Source: Pseudoalteromonas sp. 3D05 (GTDB lineage: Bacteria > Pseudomonadota > Gammaproteobacteria > Enterobacterales > Alteromonadaceae). Taken from it: 64,000 nt of DNA. The notes under the pieces are model-generated. The model ran no database searches. It saw only the letters and a list, made by a program, of their open reading frames with translations, and had not been told where the DNA came from. Of this stretch, positions 1 through 11,731 are shown in pieces. The stretch spans positions 316,038-380,037 of the forward strand of contig NZ_PDUS01000001.1 in NCBI RefSeq assembly GCF_002723455.1, given 5' to 3'. The first letter of the stretch is position 1. Every line of letters begins with the position of its first letter. Made by a program: the position numbers and the translations under genes.

Positions 1-86
1 TTGATTTTAACAATAGAACCACTATTACTTGCAATCAATGCCTTGCCTAAATCGTTTTTAATTCCAACTGAAACTAGCACCTTGAG

Positions 87-944
87 GTGGTTTGGGTATA
101 TGGTGGCGCATTAACGCTATTTAATGAAATAGATAAAACCATTACCTATAGCCAGACGCTAAGTGATGGCCTAAGTTATAAAAACGTATTTACAGATAAC
201 ACTATTTTAAAATCACCAGACACACTTGGCTTACTTGGCGCGTGGGAAGTCATTCACCCAGCAAGCGAAAAGCAGCTTTTAGTAGCAAGCTATATGAGCA
301 ATGCCATCTCAATTTTTGATGTAAAAGCAGATCATACAGTCGCATTTAAACAAAAAATAACACACGCAAAACCCTATGCCGATAGTTTGGGGAAACCTGT
401 AAGCCTTGCGTTATCACCATCAAATAATGCGTTGTTCGTACTTGGTTATGAAAACCAATTAACTATTTTTGATAGGCAAACTAATGGAGCCTTATCTATT
501 AAGCAAGTCATTGAACACAGTGAAAATGGTGTAATTCAGTGTCTCAATCCGCAAAAAATTGTGACTTCGTCAAATGGGCAGTTTTTATATATAGCATGCT
601 CTGGAAGCCATTCAATTGTGGTATTACAAAAAGCACCAAATGGAAAATATCGTTTTATAGATGCTATCACTAACGCTGATATTGGAAATGATGGCTTAAA
701 AGGGGCCAGCAGTTTAGCCATACCAAACAAGGGTGACACGCTTTACGCCGCAGGTGAGTTAGGAATTGGTTTGCATGTGTTTAACGTACAAAAAGATGGA
801 AAGATCGCTTTGAAAGAGTCTTTTTATAATGTTGGTGAGCAAAAATTAAAGGGAGTCTCATCACTGACTCTCACACCTGATAACCGACATTTATTGGTTG
901 CAACAGGGAAGGGCAACTCGCTTATAATTTTTAAGCGACAATAG
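87..944 (+). pseudogene. Beta-propeller (YVTN/lactonase-like) protein, probable C-terminal fragment
   Basis: The 285-residue product carries repeated beta-propeller blades, each with a pattern like 'L..SPSN..LFVLG' or 'LTPDNRHLLVATGKGN', about 45-50 residues apart, ending in 'SLIIFKRQ'. This is the style of periplasmic YVTN or 6-phosphogluconolactonase-like propellers. The frame opens at a GTG with no signal peptide and only a weak GAGG overlapping the start. The same frame upstream is closed by stops at 48 and 75. The family is normally exported and needs 6-7 blades, and fewer are present here. The simplest reading is the 3' remnant of a larger gene that has lost its start. A short intact cytoplasmic protein is possible. 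The role is unknown. Confidence 0.5.
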
Positions 945-1414
945 TGAACCAGTCATAGATTACTAGATACCAAGTAAGTTACATTTTAGCTTAAAAGATA
1001 GGTGTTCTATGAGCAAAGGAAAACGATAAACCTACGAATTTAAACTGTGCGACACATTTAGTCTAAAGATAATGAATTGCGAAAAGAGTCATTTGTATCA
1101 CAAGAATAAAAATAGAGAGCATAATAGGTCGACGACAGCTTTTTATTAAACAGTTTCAAACAGCTTAGTTTATAGGGCTTACATTCCTTAAAGTGAAAAA
1201 CTGCAAACAGGCTATATTAAGAAGAGATCGTCAATATCCTCAAAATAAATCACTCAAATACCCGCTAGCCCTCCTAAAAAATCATTCAAATAGCAAATTT
1301 TCTTTTATGAGAGCTTAAAGTAAGCAATTGAACCAAATTAGGAACTCAGATAAGGTTGTTCCTATCAGTAAATAAATTTAAAGCGAGTTAATCTGCAAGC
1401 TCGTATGTAGCAAT
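945..1414. other. Intergenic, no gene recognised
   Basis: About 470 AT-rich bases. All six frames are closed at short intervals. I see no RNA gene, terminator or repeat here. It sits between two orphan or decayed genes and may itself be eroded coding sequence. Confidence 0.5.
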
Positions 1415-1753
1415 ATGAAATCAAACTTTATGCCTTTAGTCTTGTGTTTATTTAGTTTGGATAGCCTTTCAAAAGAAGACGTTAAATTCACAATATATGC
1501 GAATGATAGTGCTAATTCATTTATTGTCTCAGCAAAAGGTCAGACCGATATAGGCAATGAGTTACTTGGTAGTTGGTTAAAAAAAGCTTACGAGCTATGT
1601 GGTGCTAGAAAGGTAACCATTGAGCCAAATAATGGTCAACCTATTGTTCGCGATACAAGTTGTGGTGATGCAATAAAAATTAAAAATGGCACTCAACAAT
1701 GTGAACTTACCAAAGCAAGTGTTTTTGGTAAGGTGTTGTGTGTAACTAAATAA
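1415..1753 (+). CDS. Small secreted hypothetical protein with four cysteines
   Basis: I do not recognise this 112-residue protein. Residues 1-18 form a short signal-peptide-like stretch with a hydrophobic core (MPLVLCLFSL). The rest is hydrophilic, with four cysteines (in YELCG, DTSCG, QQCEL and VLCVT) that could form two disulfide bonds in the periplasm. There is no strong Shine-Dalgarno in front of the ATG (context 'gtagcaatatg'). It stands alone between a decayed propeller gene and a broken EF-hand gene. It may be a real small secreted protein or another remnant of this eroding region. Confidence 0.45.
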   Translation: MKSNFMPLVLCLFSLDSLSKEDVKFTIYANDSANSFIVSAKGQTDIGNELLGSWLKKAYELCGARKVTIEPNNGQPIVRDTSCGDAIKIKNGTQQCELTKASVFGKVLCVTK

Positions 1754-1882
1754 CAACAGCATAACCAAAGGAGCCAATACTGCTGGCTTGCGCTCCTAGT
1801 TACTAATTTTAACCTGCTATTTAGCGCCGATTAAACGAGCGCTACAAGGAGTTATAGTTGAGTACTCACATCATGGGTTTTA

Positions 1883-2547
1883 TTGAAAAATCTAATAAGA
1901 TATTGCTCTATCGCAGCAATAATTGTAATTTTTGCTATTGGTAAAGATGTATTCAGTGGCTTTTTTAAAAAAGATTACTCTGAACCAAAGGTTCAAGTCA
2001 TTGATCATAGGAATGCCCACAAGGAAAAACCTAAGCTAGAAAAAAAATACGTTGGTCAAATTAAAGATGTGCATATCTTAGAGGTAACCTCGGATAAAAT
2101 AATAGAAGAGCAATCTTATAATTCAAATGCATAAATGATGGTTGTTTCATCCTCACTGAATTTAAGTAGTAATGCAGTCAATTTGATGTTTACTAAACCT
2201 GGTGAAAAGAATCTCTTATTATTTGAAAATAATGCGCTAATTGTAGACTTTTCACCAACTCAATCAAAAGAAACAGAATAAATATTTTAAGTAAAAATAT
2301 TTATTCTGTTGCACGAAAAGATACGAACAAAGATGGTTTTTTAAACCAAAATGATATGAAAGAGTTGTTGGTTTCTGAATATGATGGCTCAAACTTAAAG
2401 TCTGTTATGAATAATATTGAAGGCTATCAAGTAATCAAGAATGAAATGCTTTTGATTTATACCAATACGAAAAGTGAGACGCTTTATTATACTTTTGATG
2501 TCTTATCCGGTGAGATAATCAAGCTTGATACAAGCTTAAAGCTATAA
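1883..2547 (+). pseudogene. Broken EF-hand protein with N-terminal membrane anchor
   Basis: Three pieces read as one former protein. From TTG 1883 a membrane segment (residues ~8-22, rich in I, V and A) leads into a lysine-rich linker. An in-frame TAA at 2132-2134 interrupts it. The same frame continues at 2135 and stops at 2279-2281. The sequence then resumes one frame away from about 2282 to the stop at 2547. The third piece contains an EF-hand-like loop, DTNKDGFLNQND, with acidic or Asn ligands at loop positions 1, 3, 5, 9 and 12. One nonsense mutation plus one frameshift explain the breaks. The ATG at 2356 could start a 63-residue peptide, but it would begin after most of the EF-hand. The original function is unknown. 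Confidence 0.55.
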
Positions 2548-5242
<2,695 letters not shown>

Positions 5243-5287
5243 GCCTTAAAAGCTTTTTATTAAAGCACTGAGCTCATTTGAAGAACA

Positions 5288-5317
5288 GCGCGAGAGTTAA
5301 CATTCTCGCGCTTTTTT
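5288..5317 (+). terminator. Intrinsic terminator of katG
   Basis: An 8-bp GC-rich stem (GCGCGAGA at 5288-5295 with TCTCGCGC at 5304-5311) is followed directly by six T residues. It lies about 45 bases after the katG stop. Confidence 0.9.
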
Positions 5318-5772
5318 ATTCCTCGCTAGCTACACACCGTAAATCTCCACCTTATTTTTGGCTAAAAAACCATAAACTTTTAAATGCTGATTCGTATTGC
5401 TAGCTCCATAGCTTGTTTGTGAGTGTTTGCCAATAACTCCTGATGGCAATAACTACAGCCGTAGTTTACAGGAGTGTCCAATACTAACTTCAAATTGGCC
5501 ACTTGATATATTCATTAACCTTATAAAAACATAGAATAAATCATTTGAATAGACTACATTGCTATTTGCTTACATCGTAGTTGCCACAAGTTTAAATGGA
5601 ACTTTTGTTAAAGAATCATAAAAACCAAAATATAGCTTAATTAATTTAACCTGTTTTAAATAAGTAGCAAAGCCGCGACAAGTTTTTGTCGCAACAGTGT
5701 TGTATCATTTTGGATAACTATATTAAAAGTTGAAAGCTTAATTAGCACTAAAAATATATAAAGGGAACACAT
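5318..5772. promoter_or_regulatory. Leader/promoter region of the three-gene operon, with two small hairpins
   Basis: About 450 AT-rich bases without a gene. Two adjacent inverted repeats lie inside: TTGCCA (5427-5432) with TGGCAA (5444-5449), and AACTAC (5451-5456) with GTAGTT (5461-5466). Neither has a T-run, so they are not obvious terminators. The operon promoter should lie in the last ~150 bases. The first gene has a clear ribosome-binding site, 'aaggga', 8-9 bases before its ATG. Confidence 0.35.
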
Positions 5773-7038
5773 ATGGATTGGGGGTTAATGGGGCCAGAAA
5801 AGGTCATTTCTCAAAGACGAACACGAACGTTAGGTTTAAGCTCTATAGTACGTAAATTTAACGATTTAGCAGTACCTGGGTTAGGTGGGGTAAAATATGC
5901 CAAAACTGTCTTTCTAGCTTGTTTAGGTATTGATGTTGCTGAAACAGTAAGGCAAACAGGTAAGCAAGTTACAAATATTCAAGTCACTAACGCTATCGAA
6001 GCACTTGCTTGCCATTTAGCATACTATACGAATGACTGGCGTGCGGATAATCGCCTAAGAGGCAGAACTAAATTAAATAGCCCTGTAGATTTAACCTATA
6101 AAACTTTCAGCAGCAATAACTTCTATGTGACTCAGCCAATGCGCATGAGCACAGTACAAGCATTACCAGGTTTAGGGTTCGTTGAATCTAAAGGTGATCG
6201 ATTCAATAGCTTTAGCTTAAGCCAGCAAGGTAGAGACTTTATAGATGCTGCTTCTATGGGTTATAAATGCCATAAATTAAATATTACAGCGTTTTTAGCA
6301 AGGTGGGTCAAAAACGAAAAGCAGCTGCCTTCCTCTGAAACATCAAGCCATAATAATTTACTTTATGTACTTTCTCCGATAGTGCGTTTAGAGCAACATG
6401 CCTTAAATGTATTCACTCAAGCTTTATTGTCAGGTGAGCCTCAAAATGTCAGTAGAAGAAAAGGTATACTTGAGTGGGCAAAGTCAAATGACCTTCACAA
6501 CTATGTTGATTGGACAAGGCCACCTTTCATAGAAGAAACTCATTTTGATGACTTAAAAAGTGGTGCTTTGTTCTTTTCTCTAAGAAATAAATCATTAGAT
6601 TTACTTAATATGATTGAAGCCGAAATTGCGCCTTTGAACCCACCAAAACTTGACCTTACAACACCTCTTTTAGAAAGTATTTGTAAAGCTGTAAATAAAT
6701 TAAAAGTGGCTGCCAATGATTTTCTAAGTCTTGAACATGACCCAAGCATAGGAAAAGAAGCCAACCATTTCGCAAAACAATGTATGCAAAGTGATGATGT
6801 TAGTATTCTCAAGTCACTGTTAGAAAGGGATGAAGTTGTACTTCGCTGCAGAGGCACTCATGTCCTTCCCGCTGCTGCATTTGGTAAGCCTGAAACTGTG
6901 AACAATGAAAAAGTTGAAGACTCTTCACTATTTCCACACGATATTTCGTTTCGAGTTTGGAATATGTACGCGCTTAATCAAGACTTTGAAAATAAACTGG
7001 ATCAATGGTTAGAGCCAAAAGGTGATAATGATGTGTAA
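5773..7038 (+). CDS. Unknown protein, first gene of PLD/helicase operon
   Basis: I do not recognise this 421-residue protein. It has no signal peptide or membrane segment and looks cytoplasmic. Residues ~130-165 ('GLGFVESKGDRFNSFSLSQQG') resemble the recognition helix and wing of a winged-helix DNA-binding domain; the rest is mainly helical. It begins after a good Shine-Dalgarno (aaggga) and its last 11 bases overlap the start of the PLD-like gene, so translation of the two is probably coupled. The position as leader gene of a three-gene set with a nuclease-like and a helicase subunit suggests a DNA-binding or regulatory subunit of that complex. That role is inferred from context only. Confidence 0.8.
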   Translation: MDWGLMGPEKVISQRRTRTLGLSSIVRKFNDLAVPGLGGVKYAKTVFLACLGIDVAETVRQTGKQVTNIQVTNAIEALACHLAYYTNDWRADNRLRGRTKLNSPVDLTYKTFSSNNFYVTQPMRMSTVQALPGLGFVESKGDRFNSFSLSQQGRDFIDAASMGYKCHKLNITAFLARWVKNEKQLPSSETSSHNNLLYVLSPIVRLEQHALNVFTQALLSGEPQNVSRRKGILEWAKSNDLHNYVDWTRPPFIEETHFDDLKSGALFFSLRNKSLDLLNMIEAEIAPLNPPKLDLTTPLLESICKAVNKLKVAANDFLSLEHDPSIGKEANHFAKQCMQSDDVSILKSLLERDEVVLRCRGTHVLPAAAFGKPETVNNEKVEDSSLFPHDISFRVWNMYALNQDFENKLDQWLEPKGDNDV

Positions 7039-8998
7039 GAAACTAGCGCTATCACTAGCGAGTTATTTTACCGCCCCAAGAAACTACAAAGGTGAGTTTG
7101 GACTTATAACAGGCTACTCCGCTGACGCTGAATTCTTTAATGATGCGTTAGAGAAGTTCACCCTAAATATGAAAGGGCAACGGGCTTATCAAGGTGATAT
7201 TAGCCTTGCATTAATGCTCGACCCAAATCACGCACAAATTTCACCAATTACATGCCCTGGCTTACTGCATTTACCCTTCAAACATGATGCTAATAAACCT
7301 TTTAACTTATTGCACAGTAAAGTTGCGCTATTAATATTTAAGGCAATCGATACTGATGAGCACCTTATTAGGTTAATTGTTTCAACAGGTAATTGGACTA
7401 GGCAAACACTTGAAGACAGTTTAGATCTTGTATGGTCTATTGATGTTCAACTTGATAAGCAAGATGCTCAAGGTAATGCAGACATTGCTAGTGCTTATCA
7501 ATTTTTAAATGATGTTATTAGCCATTTCGATATCGCTATTTTGAGAAATAATGACACTAAAAAGCGACTATCTAACACCCACAAGAAATATGAGAAATTC
7601 CACAAGCTGCTTGATGACATTAAAATTGAAAAATACATAAAACCTCGATTTTTTGATAACCGCTCAACATCATTACTTGATCAACTCCCCACTTTAGTAA
7701 AGCACCATTGCAATGATAAAAAACGTAATTATTTGACTTTAGGCTCAGGCTTCTATGAAGGTGGCTCAAGCTCTGAAGTTCCAAGTGTTATTGCTCTTAT
7801 CAACCAGCGCTTAAGTGATGAAAGCCTGCTAACAAAAAATGTAGAAAAAAGCATTGTAGTTAGTCAGCACGCTTGTCAATCAGTAGCAAGTAGCTTACCT
7901 AGTTTGCAAAGAGATAATTGGCAAGTCTTAAAGGCATATGATCCTCTATATCAAGATGGTCAAATGCAGCGCAACTTGCACGCAAAGTTTATTTTCTGTG
8001 CAAAAAAATCAGAAAACGAAGATGCTTGTAAAAGAGCATGGGTGTACTTAGGATCAGGTAATTTAACAGCTCCAGGTTTTACTCAAAAAGCGTCCAAATT
8101 TGGAGGTAACTTAGAGGCAGGAGTCGTGTTCAATGCAAAAGGGACTACTTGGCATGGGGAGGAAAACCACGAAACCGCTTTGAGCTTAAAGTTACCAGTT
8201 TGCTTTGATAGCGAATATTTAATTCCTGAAACAGCTCAATTAAATGCAGGCTGCGACATGCCTGAGCATGAAGCTGAACACATATCTCTACCAATTACAT
8301 ACTTTATACTTGAAGAACTTGAAAATGATACATACGCTTTAATACCAAGCACGCCATTTAAAGAAGTATTTAGTATTGTATGCGCAGGAGCTGACAAGTT
8401 CACATTAGAATCTGAAGAAAGGCTACTTTGGTCCGGAAAAGCACCAAGGCAGCTTACCGTTTCCTGGCTAGATAATGGCACCACACACACAGCAGATATT
8501 CCCGTTATTGATGAGTATGGCCGAGTAGCAGCAACAGAGCTACCTGAGCTCGCATTGGATGATGCCTGGTATATATTTAGCTCTTTTCCACTACTGCCAA
8601 GCTCAGATGCTGAAGATTCCAATGGTGAAGATATTACCGAAGAAAGCATATCAACAGGCGCTGAACTCGATGTTAGAATAGATAAAAGCTATTCAATCAA
8701 CTCAATGATGACATTGATAGAGCTTATTGCTGAAAAGCAAACACACGTACTAGAAAAAGACTGGTTGCAATGGTGTATTCGCTTAGAGCAAACATTTTCT
8801 CAACTAAAAAATAACTCAGCTTTTTTATTCTTCAAAGAGATAGCTATCAACCCCCTCTCAGCGTTATGGCAGCCGCCATTTAGACCTAGTTATGCAGAAT
8901 CAGCCGCCACTGAATCAGGGGCTCAATATGAAAAAGTGCTAAAACGAATAGAGCAAAAAGTAGGGTTAGTGACATTAGCAAGATTAGGAGAACAGTAA
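7028..8998 (+). CDS. Tdp1/PLD-like phosphodiesterase, second gene of operon
   Basis: A 656-residue protein with two phospholipase D-type active-site half motifs. The first is 'LLHSK' (His ~96, Lys ~98) followed by 'STGNWT' (Asn ~121). The second is 'NLHAKF' (His ~318, Lys ~320) followed by 'GSGNLT' (Asn ~345), then 'NLEAGVVF'. Asn replaces the Asp of classical HKD, and the 'S/G-x-N-L/W-T' plus 'N-x-E-x-G-V' pattern is that of tyrosyl-DNA phosphodiesterase 1 (Tdp1). So a DNA 3'-end phosphodiesterase or nuclease role is more likely than a lipase. The C-terminal ~250 residues are unassigned. I chose ATG 7028 because 'aaaagg' lies at the right distance; GTG 7022 and ATG 7031 are alternatives. The stop overlaps the next start as TAATG. 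Confidence 0.85.
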   Translation: MMCKKLALSLASYFTAPRNYKGEFGLITGYSADAEFFNDALEKFTLNMKGQRAYQGDISLALMLDPNHAQISPITCPGLLHLPFKHDANKPFNLLHSKVALLIFKAIDTDEHLIRLIVSTGNWTRQTLEDSLDLVWSIDVQLDKQDAQGNADIASAYQFLNDVISHFDIAILRNNDTKKRLSNTHKKYEKFHKLLDDIKIEKYIKPRFFDNRSTSLLDQLPTLVKHHCNDKKRNYLTLGSGFYEGGSSSEVPSVIALINQRLSDESLLTKNVEKSIVVSQHACQSVASSLPSLQRDNWQVLKAYDPLYQDGQMQRNLHAKFIFCAKKSENEDACKRAWVYLGSGNLTAPGFTQKASKFGGNLEAGVVFNAKGTTWHGEENHETALSLKLPVCFDSEYLIPETAQLNAGCDMPEHEAEHISLPITYFILEELENDTYALIPSTPFKEVFSIVCAGADKFTLESEERLLWSGKAPRQLTVSWLDNGTTHTADIPVIDEYGRVAATELPELALDDAWYIFSSFPLLPSSDAEDSNGEDITEESISTGAELDVRIDKSYSINSMMTLIELIAEKQTHVLEKDWLQWCIRLEQTFSQLKNNSAFLFFKEIAINPLSALWQPPFRPSYAESAATESGAQYEKVLKRIEQKVGLVTLARLGEQ

Positions 8999-11583
8999 TG
9001 AACTTTAAAGGTTGGGAGCAAGTTTCTAATATCATTACAGATTCCTTAGAGAGCAATGAAATGTTAAATGAGGGCCAAAAACTTAGTGTCCACAATTTGA
9101 TTAAAACATTGCCCAAGTCTGGCGCAATCATTGCTGATGAAGTAGGTATGGGTAAAACGCGAATTTCTGTTGAGCTTATTAATGCTGTTAAAAAAGCCGG
9201 TGGCCGAGTATTAGTTGTATTGCCTACAACACTCGGGTTTCAATGGCAAAATGAGCTTGAAGACAGAGACAAGCACTTAAAACCAAAACCTATTATACGA
9301 AGTTTATGGGGATTTCTTGACGCATATAAAGAGGAAGAAACCGCAGAACCATGGGCAAATGAGAGTGTTGTATTACTTTCGCAAAATTTTGCTAATTGGC
9401 GATTAGGTGTAAGTTCTAAAGCTGATCGCTGGGCCTTATTACCTGAAATTTACGGTCAATACCATAAAGCTCATAATGGCAGTGTTCCTAGAGGTTATCA
9501 TCAGCGTTCAGATTTAGTATCTTGGGAAGCTGAAGTATGTGCGAGAAACATAGTTAACCATGCCGATAAACTACCTAAAAAACATGTAATCAACAAAACC
9601 CTAAATTATGTGATTAATAATTTCAATTGGGGTATGAGTGGTTTTGATGGGAATGTTTTTTCAGCTGGCAGTGAGTATCGAACACTACTAGAAAAAGCAG
9701 TAGGCCTTGGATTAGGAGCATTTGATTTAGTGGTGATAGACGAAGCTCACAAGAGTAGAGGCGAAACGAGTAGCTTAAGTACCATTTTAAATAATATCGT
9801 ATTAAAAACTGAATCAACCCGTAACCTTGCTATGACAGCAACACCTGTTGAGCTAGGTGTTGGACAGTGGGAAGATATGCTCAGCAGAATAGATCTGCCA
9901 AAAGAAAATCGAGATAAAATCCTAGAGATCGTTAAAGAATATGCGCAAATAGTTTCTAAACTAAAGCAAACTTGGCGCTCAGATCCTGTTATTCGCCAGC
10001 AATTTAAAGAAACATCAACTAAATTCCAGCAGGTTTTATCACCTTACTTGTTTCGAAGAGATAAGCGTCAAGATGACACCATAAAGGCCTTTAATAAGGT
10101 GTCGGGTTTACCTATAAATGCTTACCGTAAACAATTGCCCGTAAATGTAGAAATATCAGGTCTTTCAACTGAATGGAAAAAGATAGTCTGTGCAGTTGAA
10201 GGGCTTTCTGCATCATCTATTATGCAAACAGACTCAACATCTAAAAGAGCCAGACTAACACTAGCAAATGGTCATGGTATCGCAGGCATAATCGACAAAT
10301 CAATTAACTCATCAATAGATGATGATGTGTTAGAAATTGAAAACGTTACTTTACCAAGCAAAAAAGAACAAAGAGCTCAATGGTGGCAATCAATTATTGC
10401 TAATTCATATCAGTCTGGTGAAGAATCACTTTATAGCCACCCTGCAATTATTAAAGTCATTGAAGAGATTGAAAAAGACTTAAGTAAGAATCAAAAAGCC
10501 CTCGTTTTTGGTAAGATGACTAAACCAATGCGCGCGTTAGTAAACCTACTAAATGCCCGAGAAATGCTAAGATCACTTCAGCAAGAAAAATATTGGCCCC
10601 AAAGTAAAATTCATACCTCAGCGGAAAATAGCGCTGAATCGGAAGAGTTAGCCGCTCTGGCTGCACTTAAGCAGCTTAAACTTTCTTGGAGTATTGAAGA
10701 AGTTAATCAGAAACTTGCAAAGCAATACAACCAACATACTTATAGAATTGATAAAGCAAAAAATACTCTAGTTGAACGTATTGAAGAAGCTAAGGCTAAC
10801 GTTTTTGATGCAAGAACTTCAGCTTTATTTTATGCTTTTAAAGTAACTGTCGATTCAAAAGAGTCTGATCAAAAAGCAAACCTTATGAGCTTTGCGAATG
10901 CGATTTTTGAGTTAATAGATAAAGAGGGCTTTGATTTATCTGCACTTGAGCTTGCTCAAGGCTTTAAAGACTTAATGAATGTAGTAACAGCTAAAAATGA
11001 AGGTGATGAGAATGGAGATGGAGAATTAGACCCTGGGGAAGCAAATAACTTATGGAAAGTCATCACTCAACGTGTTGCTAATGAGTTTACTCATGTGCGC
11101 GGTGGTATGGCACGCCTAATGTACGGTGGTACCGAAGCACATAGTCGAAGGGTTATGCAACTAGGCTTTAATCGCCAGAATAGCTTCCCTAAAGTTGTTG
11201 TAGCTCAATCAGTAGTAGGCCGCGAAGGCTTAAACTTACATCAGGCATGTAGAGTTGTCTACCTACTTCATCCTGAATGGAATCCAGGTGTTGTAGAACA
11301 GCAAATAGGTCGTGTAGATCGTCTTGGCTCAAGGTGGCAAAGAGAATTCGAAGCTAGCCAGTATGAAGAGAAAGAGCTGCCATTTATCGAAATTAAACCT
11401 GTCATTTTCAAAGGGACTTATGACGAATATAATTGGCAAGTACTGGACGCAAGGTGGGACGAGCTTCGTTCGCAGTTACATGGTGTGATTTTACCTGAAT
11501 CAGAAAGAAGTAATGGTGACGAAATGTTATATGACGAGCTTTGTAAAGCGGCGCCAAACTTTACGCCGCTTGATGTTAAGTAA
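8998..11583 (+). CDS. SNF2/DEAD-like helicase, third gene of operon
   Basis: An 861-residue superfamily 2 ATPase. Motif I is 'DEVGMGKTR' (about residues 46-54), motif II 'VIDEAH' (~245-250) and motif III 'MTATP' (~278-282). The C-terminal lobe has 'GREGLNLHQ' (~740) and motif VI 'QQIGRVDRLGS' (~767-777). The pattern fits SNF2/RapA-type double-stranded DNA translocases. A long insert separates the two lobes and contains a perfect EF-hand-like loop at about residues 669-680 (see findings). The start is set by 'aggaga' and the TAATG junction with the PLD-like gene. Coupling of the three genes points to one complex with helicase and phosphodiesterase activities, probably in phage defence or DNA-end repair. 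The closest named system could not be fixed by reading alone. Confidence 0.9.
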   Translation: MNFKGWEQVSNIITDSLESNEMLNEGQKLSVHNLIKTLPKSGAIIADEVGMGKTRISVELINAVKKAGGRVLVVLPTTLGFQWQNELEDRDKHLKPKPIIRSLWGFLDAYKEEETAEPWANESVVLLSQNFANWRLGVSSKADRWALLPEIYGQYHKAHNGSVPRGYHQRSDLVSWEAEVCARNIVNHADKLPKKHVINKTLNYVINNFNWGMSGFDGNVFSAGSEYRTLLEKAVGLGLGAFDLVVIDEAHKSRGETSSLSTILNNIVLKTESTRNLAMTATPVELGVGQWEDMLSRIDLPKENRDKILEIVKEYAQIVSKLKQTWRSDPVIRQQFKETSTKFQQVLSPYLFRRDKRQDDTIKAFNKVSGLPINAYRKQLPVNVEISGLSTEWKKIVCAVEGLSASSIMQTDSTSKRARLTLANGHGIAGIIDKSINSSIDDDVLEIENVTLPSKKEQRAQWWQSIIANSYQSGEESLYSHPAIIKVIEEIEKDLSKNQKALVFGKMTKPMRALVNLLNAREMLRSLQQEKYWPQSKIHTSAENSAESEELAALAALKQLKLSWSIEEVNQKLAKQYNQHTYRIDKAKNTLVERIEEAKANVFDARTSALFYAFKVTVDSKESDQKANLMSFANAIFELIDKEGFDLSALELAQGFKDLMNVVTAKNEGDENGDGELDPGEANNLWKVITQRVANEFTHVRGGMARLMYGGTEAHSRRVMQLGFNRQNSFPKVVVAQSVVGREGLNLHQACRVVYLLHPEWNPGVVEQQIGRVDRLGSRWQREFEASQYEEKELPFIEIKPVIFKGTYDEYNWQVLDARWDELRSQLHGVILPESERSNGDEMLYDELCKAAPNFTPLDVK

Positions 11584-11672
11584 CAGATTTGGGTTGAAGA
11601 AATACATTTTTTCGTTGGTTTCTTTGCTCTCTACCCAACCTACGCTTTGTAAACCCCCGTTACACTTTGATC

Positions 11673-11706
11673 AAAAAAGCCGCACACTCATAATTAGTAT
11701 GCGGCT
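11673..11706 (-). terminator. Terminator of the DPP-IV gene
   Basis: The stem AGCCGCA (11678-11684) pairs with TGCGGCT (11700-11706). On the minus strand it is followed by six U, so it serves the leftward DPP-IV gene. Sitting between convergent genes, it may also slow transcripts from the helicase operon. Confidence 0.8.
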
Positions 11707-11731
11707 TCAGTATTTTACTTTTTTAAATCGA

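Noticed and set aside
1..86. Short open frames on both strands at the left edge
   Set aside because: 26-37 codons only, cut by the window or stops; not enough to call a gene or to decide strand.
5773..11583. DISARM or restriction-modification system
   Set aside because: No methyltransferase, no DUF1998-type helicase and no specificity subunit in the operon or next to it.
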